DNA of 64,000 bases from an uncultured Paracoccaceae bacterium (GTDB taxonomy: Bacteria > Pseudomonadota > Alphaproteobacteria > Rhodobacterales > Rhodobacteraceae), in contig CANMPD010000014.1 of the NCBI GenBank assembly GCA_947499635.1, positions 1-64,000 of the forward strand. The letters are read 5' to 3'. The notes under the pieces were generated by a model. It saw nothing but the letters and a program-made list of their open reading frames with translations, was not told where the DNA came from and did no database searches. Below are positions 59,345-64,000 of this stretch, piece by piece (within the stretch, counting starts at the first letter, position 1; every line of letters begins with the position of its first letter). Position numbers and translations under genes: made by a program.

Positions 59345-60148
59345 TTATCCGCGCGTCAGTGTCAGGTTCCAAAATTTCAACGCAAGCCTCAATCCACCCA
59401 AGCGACGGCGGTGTTTGAGCAGATACAATATCCAGATGCCACGGGCCGCAGGCCCGAACACGCGTTTTAATACCGCAAAGCGCGCGTGCATCAGCTCGAC
59501 AGAATCCCATTTGTCCCCTGTGCTGTCATGGGGGTGTTCCCCTACCACCACGGGCAAGCCCTGCCCCGTTAAGCCTGCGCGCAGAATATCTGTGACAAAA
59601 ACATAATCTTCGCCCACGCCATAACGCGCACCAAGACCAAATTCAGGATCGAATCTCACCCCAGCTTGTAAAATAGATTTGCGGCGGATCATAAACTCAG
59701 GTGCGCAGACACGCCCAGTGTTGAGCCGCGTCAGCGCGATCTCATCTGTTGTTTTCATCGCGGTTTCTGCCCGCCAACCTACCACCAACGCCAGACGATC
59801 ATCGGTCTGCAAACGTTGCGCCAACACGCAGATACCCTCAAGATCCAAGACCACATCGTCATCTGAAAAGAGGATAAAATCATCTTTTGCCTCTGTTAGG
59901 GCCGCATTACGGCTGTTGGACAATCCCACAGACGACAAAGGAACCACTCGTACATCCGTACGGGTACCCTGTGCATTTTCTAAAACATCAGCTGCGGTCG
60001 GCTGTTGGTGCAACACCAGATAGGACACGCCCGCCCGCGGTTCAGGCAAGCGAATACGCGCGATACCATCGCCCAAAGTCGATATCGCAATCGTCACGTT
60101 ACAGCCGCCCTCGGATGAGGAGCTCTGCGATTTTTCAGAACATTTCAT
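59345..60148 (-). CDS. GT2 family glycosyltransferase
   Basis: This 267-residue GT-A enzyme has NVTIAISTLGDGIARI (about residues 17-32), a DDFILFSDDDVVLDLEG metal-site segment (about 90-106) and a late GVGEDYVFVTDILRAGLTGQ (about residues 187-206) as the acid-base region. The fold is shortened at the N-terminal strand compared with other GT2 enzymes, with a divergent donor loop, so it could be a specialised sialic acid or sugar transferase. It lies 9 bp after the GT2 gene at 60158 in the same orientation. The acceptor is not known. Confidence 0.82.
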   Translation of the reverse strand: MKCSEKSQSSSSEGGCNVTIAISTLGDGIARIRLPEPRAGVSYLVLHQQPTAADVLENAQGTRTDVRVVPLSSVGLSNSRNAALTEAKDDFILFSDDDVVLDLEGICVLAQRLQTDDRLALVVGWRAETAMKTTDEIALTRLNTGRVCAPEFMIRRKSILQAGVRFDPEFGLGARYGVGEDYVFVTDILRAGLTGQGLPVVVGEHPHDSTGDKWDSVELMHARFAVLKRVFGPAARGIWILYLLKHRRRLGGLRLALKFWNLTLTRG

Positions 60149-60157
60149 GCCGCCGAT

Positions 60158-60934
60158 TTACCCGCGCCGCAGACGACGCACAAGGTGATGTATAAGACAC
60201 CAGCTCGCACCAATGGCCGTCAGGCCCAAGTGTTGCCGATAGATCTGCCATGTCGCCCGCAAGGCTTTGGTGCGGTTGGAACTTAAAGATCCTGCCGTCA
60301 CATGATACACTGCCAGAACGTCTTGTAAGCCATGGGCTTGTGGCGTGCGTGCCAAAAGCTGCAACCAAAAGGCATAGTCTTCGCTATACGCCATTGCCGG
60401 CATGGAGACGTCACCAAAGTAGTCCCGATCATACATCGCAGTCAAACAGCCGATCACATTCCCCCGCATGAGATCAGCCTGCGTCACGGTGTGCGGCACC
60501 TGCACATGGTGATCCCCTCGTTTGGGATCGCGGCGCAGAAAATCGCTATAACTTAGCACGGCGCCCTGGGCTTGCATAAACGCAACTTGGCGCGACAACT
60601 TACACGGCAACCATTCATCATCCGCATCCAGAAACGCAACATAACGCCCCTGTGCCTCGATCAGTCCCGCATTTCGCGCCGCTGCCGCCCCCCGATTACA
60701 CCCGTTTTCAATCAAGCGAATACGCGTATCTTCGGCCGCATAGGCCCGACACATCTGTAAAGAGGTATCCATACTGCCGTCTTCGATCAACAGCAGTTCC
60801 CAGTGACGGTAGTCCTGCAACCTAACCGAGGCCACAGCCCGCGACAGACTGGCCTGCGCATTGTACACTGGCATGATCACCGTGACGATATCATTGCAGC
60901 CAGCAATCGGCGAACTCGCGTCAAGATATATCAT
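60158..60934 (-). CDS. GT2 family glycosyltransferase
   Basis: This GT-A enzyme has VTVIMPVYNAQASLSRAVAS (about residues 17-36), ELLLIEDGSMDTS (about 47-59) and FLDADDEWLPCK (about 95-106), as in WbbD/LgtD-like enzymes. The ATG at 60934 was chosen because a GGGAA site lies just upstream; ATGs at 60946 and 60955 would add 4 or 7 residues. It is the first gene of the minus-strand group before the GT2 at 59345. It lies divergently from neuB, so the 113-bp spacer holds both promoters. Confidence 0.87.
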   Translation of the reverse strand: MIYLDASSPIAGCNDIVTVIMPVYNAQASLSRAVASVRLQDYRHWELLLIEDGSMDTSLQMCRAYAAEDTRIRLIENGCNRGAAAARNAGLIEAQGRYVAFLDADDEWLPCKLSRQVAFMQAQGAVLSYSDFLRRDPKRGDHHVQVPHTVTQADLMRGNVIGCLTAMYDRDYFGDVSMPAMAYSEDYAFWLQLLARTPQAHGLQDVLAVYHVTAGSLSSNRTKALRATWQIYRQHLGLTAIGASWCLIHHLVRRLRRG

Positions 60935-61047
60935 TTCATTTCCCATTTGCCGCATTGGGTGTGTTCAGTTAAAACGCAGATGTCATATCTGTGGGCACCG
61001 CATTCGGCCATAGCCTCAGATCATCTTGGAACATTGGACAAAGCATT

Positions 61048-61968
61048 ATGAGCGACGAAAGAACTGCCGTTAAAGTCATTGCAGAAATTGGATGTAATCA
61101 CAAAGGCGAAATGGAAATAGCCAAAGAACTAATCCGCGTCGCGGCACATGTTTGTAAAGCAGACATCGCAAAGTTCCAAAAGCGTCACAACCGTGAATTA
61201 CTCACATCAGAACAATATGACACCCCTCACCCGGTCCCTGAAAACGCCTATGGCAACACATACGGGGCCCACCGTGAATTTTTAGAATTTGATACAGACC
61301 AGCACAAAGAGCTGATTGATTGCTGTGCGGAAAATGGCATTGCCTATTCAACAAGCGTCTGGGATTTGACCTCAGCCAAGGAAATGGCGGCCTTGAACCC
61401 GCCTTTGCTGAAAATTCCTTCGGCGACCAACCAGCACTATGACCTGCAAGGCTATCTGTGCGAGCACTATAGCGGCGAGATCCATGTCTCTACCGGCATG
61501 TCCACTGGTACCGAAATCGTCGATCTGGTGAATTTCTATGCCGAACGCGGTCGCGCCAAGGATTTGGTGGTTTACTCCTGCACCTCAGGCTATCCGGTTG
61601 CTTTCGAAGACATCTGCATGTTTGAAATCCGCAATCTAATGGAAAAATTCGGCACCACCGTCAAAGGTATCGGTTTCTCAGGTCACCATCTGGGCATTTC
61701 CGCAGACGTCGCCGCACTGGCCGTTGGTCGCGCGATGCAGGTTGATGGCAAAGGTGAGTTCACCCATATTGAGCGTCACTTTACACTGGACCGCACCTGG
61801 AAAGGCACTGATCACGCCGCAAGCCTCGAGCCTGATGGAATGCGTCGCCTCTGCCGTGACCTGAAAAACGTCGATGCTGCTTTGGCTTACAAGGGCCAAG
61901 ATATCCTACCTGTTGAACAGGTTCAGCGCGACAAGCTGAAATGGGTCAAATCAGACCATTCTGCATAA
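61048..61968 (+). CDS. neuB: N-acetylneuraminate synthase-like protein (NeuB), without SAF domain
   Basis: This 306-residue protein has the NeuB barrel: KVIAEIGCNHKGEMEIAKEL (about residues 9-28), IAKFQKRH (about 42-49), IPSATNQHYDL, HVSTGMSTGTEIVDL and GFSGHHLGI. It condenses phosphoenolpyruvate with ManNAc, or with mannose-6-phosphate in KDN synthases. Typical NeuB is about 340 residues and ends in an antifreeze-like SAF domain that helps close the active site; here the protein stops after the barrel. It starts at ATG 61048; an upstream frame extension has no support. A strong terminator follows. Confidence 0.87.
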   Translation: MSDERTAVKVIAEIGCNHKGEMEIAKELIRVAAHVCKADIAKFQKRHNRELLTSEQYDTPHPVPENAYGNTYGAHREFLEFDTDQHKELIDCCAENGIAYSTSVWDLTSAKEMAALNPPLLKIPSATNQHYDLQGYLCEHYSGEIHVSTGMSTGTEIVDLVNFYAERGRAKDLVVYSCTSGYPVAFEDICMFEIRNLMEKFGTTVKGIGFSGHHLGISADVAALAVGRAMQVDGKGEFTHIERHFTLDRTWKGTDHAASLEPDGMRRLCRDLKNVDAALAYKGQDILPVEQVQRDKLKWVKSDHSA

Positions 61969-61984
61969 GCCCGCCAAATATTTC

Positions 61985-62012
61985 AAAAGGCCGCCACATC
62001 AGGCGGCCTTTT
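61985..62012. terminator. Strong terminator after neuB
   Basis: AAAAGGCCGCC (61985-61995) pairs with GGCGGCCTTTT (62002-62012) around a 6-base loop. It separates neuB from the convergent kpsM-like gene and can act in both directions. Confidence 0.9.
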
Positions 62013-62066
62013 GCATTTCATAGGCTTCTCAGACAAAACCGCAAAGCCTACCTCATTCATAAATCC

Positions 62067-62975
62067 CTATTTATAAAGAATATCTTTGCTAAACCGGCGC
62101 AACAGCAAGACGCCGAAAAAGAACGGAACCAGCGCCACCAACATCACATAGGTAGGCGACACATAGTCGGGCTGATAATAAGAATAAAACCCTGTCCGCA
62201 TCATACCTGTTAAATGAATCAACGGGTTATACCATAATATATTCTGGGCAGACTCTGGCAAATCTTCGTAGATGTAAAATATCCCAGACACCAACAGCAA
62301 AGGCCGGGTCACAATCCCCCAGACAGTTTTATAGACAGGGAATGACACGCTCATATAGCAATTGAACGTCCCGATCCCCACCCCCAAGACGATGGCCATC
62401 GCAACCGTGTATAAAATCGGCGTAAAGTTTAAAATCCCCCGCACATCATCATACACAAAAATGCCGGCAACCACGATAACCGACACCATGGTTTGCGTCA
62501 AAACAGCCAAAAGAGCCCGCGCAAAAATCGCATCGACATAGGTCACCCGCGGATAAGCAAGCAGCGCTTTATTAAACGAAATGGCAGTTCCGACAACCTG
62601 CCCCACTTCTTGGTACATGCGCATTGTGAGGAAACCACTGGCATAAAACAGCAAAAAGCTGGTCCCCAGAGAGGGCGTGCGCAACAATAAAGAAAACGCA
62701 ACCGTCAGGATCGCAATCATCGCCAAAGGCTGAATAAAGGCCCAAAGATATCCACCAGGATTTCGACCATACGTCGTCGACATTTCGCGCAAAACCAAGG
62801 CAATTACCGCACGAAGGCCCTGATACCGCAGGCGCGCGCGCACAACTGACGCAGGTTTTTCTTGCGTCAACATCTGCGGTGACGCGCGCGCAGATGTCTC
62901 TGCTCCCCTGTGTGTTTGAGGTTGCGCAACAGCGGAAGAAGAAGAGTCCTGGGACATTAAGACTGGCACTTTCAT
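62067..62975 (-). CDS. kpsM: KpsM-like capsule ABC-transporter permease
   Basis: This 302-residue protein has a disordered Ser/Gln-rich N-terminus (about residues 1-45), then six membrane helices of the ABC-2 type. Recognisable pieces are MSTTYGRNPGGYLWAFIQPL (about residues 65-84), FLLFYASGFLTMRMY and YNPLIHLTGMMRTGFYSYY (about residues 247-265). The family exports finished polysaccharide across the inner membrane with a KpsT ATPase, which would lie outside the window. The start could be the ATG at 62975 or that at 62957. It is transcribed away from the KpsE-like gene; both probably export the sialic acid capsule. Confidence 0.87.
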   Translation of the reverse strand: MKVPVLMSQDSSSSAVAQPQTHRGAETSARASPQMLTQEKPASVVRARLRYQGLRAVIALVLREMSTTYGRNPGGYLWAFIQPLAMIAILTVAFSLLLRTPSLGTSFLLFYASGFLTMRMYQEVGQVVGTAISFNKALLAYPRVTYVDAIFARALLAVLTQTMVSVIVVAGIFVYDDVRGILNFTPILYTVAMAIVLGVGIGTFNCYMSVSFPVYKTVWGIVTRPLLLVSGIFYIYEDLPESAQNILWYNPLIHLTGMMRTGFYSYYQPDYVSPTYVMLVALVPFFFGVLLLRRFSKDILYK

Positions 62976-63032
62976 ACGGTTTGTGAAATCACGAACACAA
63001 GCATTCAGAAAACAACTGTTTGGACCATAATC

Positions 63033-64000
63033 TTGCTAGAGAAGCAATCACCTCCCCCGCAGGGAACAGATATATCCGACACAGATCGTCCCCCAGAAGA
63101 GCTGGCAAAAGAGATGACAAGCCTCGCGCTTGAAAAAAAACGCGCCCAAAAGCAGGCCGCCAAAAAACGTGCAGCAGCGGCTCAGGCTAGAACAGGTCCC
63201 GCCGCTGATCCGGTCTATGCCCCCGCCCGTCAAGCGCGCCGCAAATCCCGCCATTTGGGGATGATGCTAAGCTTTGTGCTCTTGGTACTGCTTCCTGTGA
63301 GTGGGGCTGGATATTACCTGTGGGAACATGCGCAGGATCAATACACCTCGGATCTTGGGTTTACAGTGCGCAGCGAAGAGGCCCCGTCTGCTGTTGATTT
63401 GCTTGGTGGGCTCAGCAGCCTATCTAATTCCAGCTCATCCGACAGTGATATTCTTTATGAATTCATCCAGTCCCAAGAAATGGTCAAACGCGTAGACGAT
63501 CAATTGGGATTGCACGCGATGTACAGTCTTCATCATGATATAGACCCGCTTTTGTCTTTGCCAAAAGACAGCAGCATTGAGGACCTGGTGCGCTATTGGC
63601 ACCGCATGGTCCTGATCTCTTATGCACCGGGCACGGGGTTAATCGAACTCAAGGTCAAGGCCTTCACCCCACAAGACGCCCAGAATATTGCACAGCTGAT
63701 CTTTACCGAGAGCTCAAAAATGATCAACCAGCTCTCGGCGATCGCCCGCGAGGATGCGATCCGCTATGCCCGCGAAGAGCTGGATCAAGTGGTAGAACAG
63801 CTCAAAACAGCCCGTCAGAATCTCACGGCCTTTCGGTCACGCACCCAAATCGTCGACCCCAGCGCCGATATTCAACTACAAATGGGGCTGCTCAATACGT
63901 TGCAGCAACAATTGGGGAATGAGCTGATCAACTATGATGTTCTATTGATCAACATCCAACCCAATGACCCACGTCTCGAGCAAAGCGAACAACGTATTGC
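63033..64000 (+). CDS. kpsE: KpsE-like capsule export inner-membrane protein, 5' part
   Basis: An open frame begins at a TTG at 63033 and runs off the window end, 322 codons visible. The cytoplasmic N-terminus (about residues 1-75) is acidic, then Lys/Ala-rich. A membrane helix MMLSFVLLVLLPVSGAGYYL (about residues 77-96) is followed by a periplasmic part with SSDSDILYEFIQSQEMVKR, which resembles the conserved start of KpsE/Wzz-type proteins, and a coiled coil beginning near residue 240 (AREELDQVVEQLKTARQNL). It bridges the KpsMT exporter and the outer-membrane channel. The TTG lacks a strong ribosome binding site; ATG 63114 is the alternative. Confidence 0.78.
   Translation, partial: MLEKQSPPPQGTDISDTDRPPEELAKEMTSLALEKKRAQKQAAKKRAAAAQARTGPAADPVYAPARQARRKSRHLGMMLSFVLLVLLPVSGAGYYLWEHAQDQYTSDLGFTVRSEEAPSAVDLLGGLSSLSNSSSSDSDILYEFIQSQEMVKRVDDQLGLHAMYSLHHDIDPLLSLPKDSSIEDLVRYWHRMVLISYAPGTGLIELKVKAFTPQDAQNIAQLIFTESSKMINQLSAIAREDAIRYAREELDQVVEQLKTARQNLTAFRSRTQIVDPSADIQLQMGLLNTLQQQLGNELINYDVLLINIQPNDPRLEQSEQRI

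Overview
The window reads as an alphaproteobacterial chromosome segment, most likely from the Roseobacter group (Rhodobacterales). The markers I used are a VPLPA-CTERM exosortase system, a spike-base protein of the Rhodobacter capsulatus gene-transfer-agent type, a serralysin-type RTX protease, many GTG/TTG starts and moderately GC-rich coding DNA with AT-rich spacers. Nearly everything in it concerns making, modifying, exporting or binding surface polysaccharide. I saw no rRNA, tRNA, CRISPR array or intact insertion sequence.

Region 1 (1-13640). A partial LamG/PKD repeat protein is followed by a split Alg14/Alg13-like glycosyltransferase (pssD/pssE, minus strand), a GT2 enzyme and a membrane endonuclease/exonuclease/phosphatase-family protein. 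A plus-strand run then encodes a Wzy/O-antigen-ligase-like polymerase, a GT2, a hexapeptide acetyltransferase, an SGNH hydrolase lipoprotein, a GTA/phage-like head-spike base plus large fibre pair, and an acyltransferase-3. A receptor-binding spike whose fibre carries an esterase-like domain, placed inside a polysaccharide operon, is the most unusual arrangement in the window.

Region 2 (13640-32430). A minus-strand group carries an XrtA-type ATPase, a chain-length determinant, a BY-kinase, a GT2, a GMC oxidoreductase and an aldo/keto reductase. It is followed by an 877-residue protein that joins adenylation, carrier and membrane acyltransferase domains. A divergent plus-strand group carries a PrsT-like TPR lipoprotein, a Wza-like export protein, an outer-membrane barrel, a rhomboid protease and exosortase XrtD with a fused EpsI domain. 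The convergent gene after XrtD encodes a VPLPA-CTERM substrate.

Region 3 (32430-43650). An AT-rich stretch holds one likely 59-codon gene. Then come an ExoY-like initiating transferase, a GT4, the dTDP-rhamnose genes rfbCBDA, an epimerase, a second (PglC/WcaJ-like) initiating transferase, a PPP-family phosphatase and manC. The polymer or polymers therefore probably contain rhamnose and mannose.

Region 4 (44070-64000). After a serralysin-type RTX protease, the genes point to a sialylated, uronic-acid-containing and probably sulfated capsule. They include a UDP-glucuronate epimerase, UDP-glucose dehydrogenase, an AGE-family epimerase, a GT42-type sialyltransferase, a NeuA-HAD fusion and NeuB. 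Further genes encode sulfotransferases, an alpha/beta hydrolase, GT8 and GT2 enzymes and a MptE/DUF115-like protein. KpsM-like and KpsE-like ABC-export components end the window. No NeuC-type UDP-GlcNAc 2-epimerase is present, so the nonulosonic acid precursor must come from the AGE-family enzyme or from outside the window.
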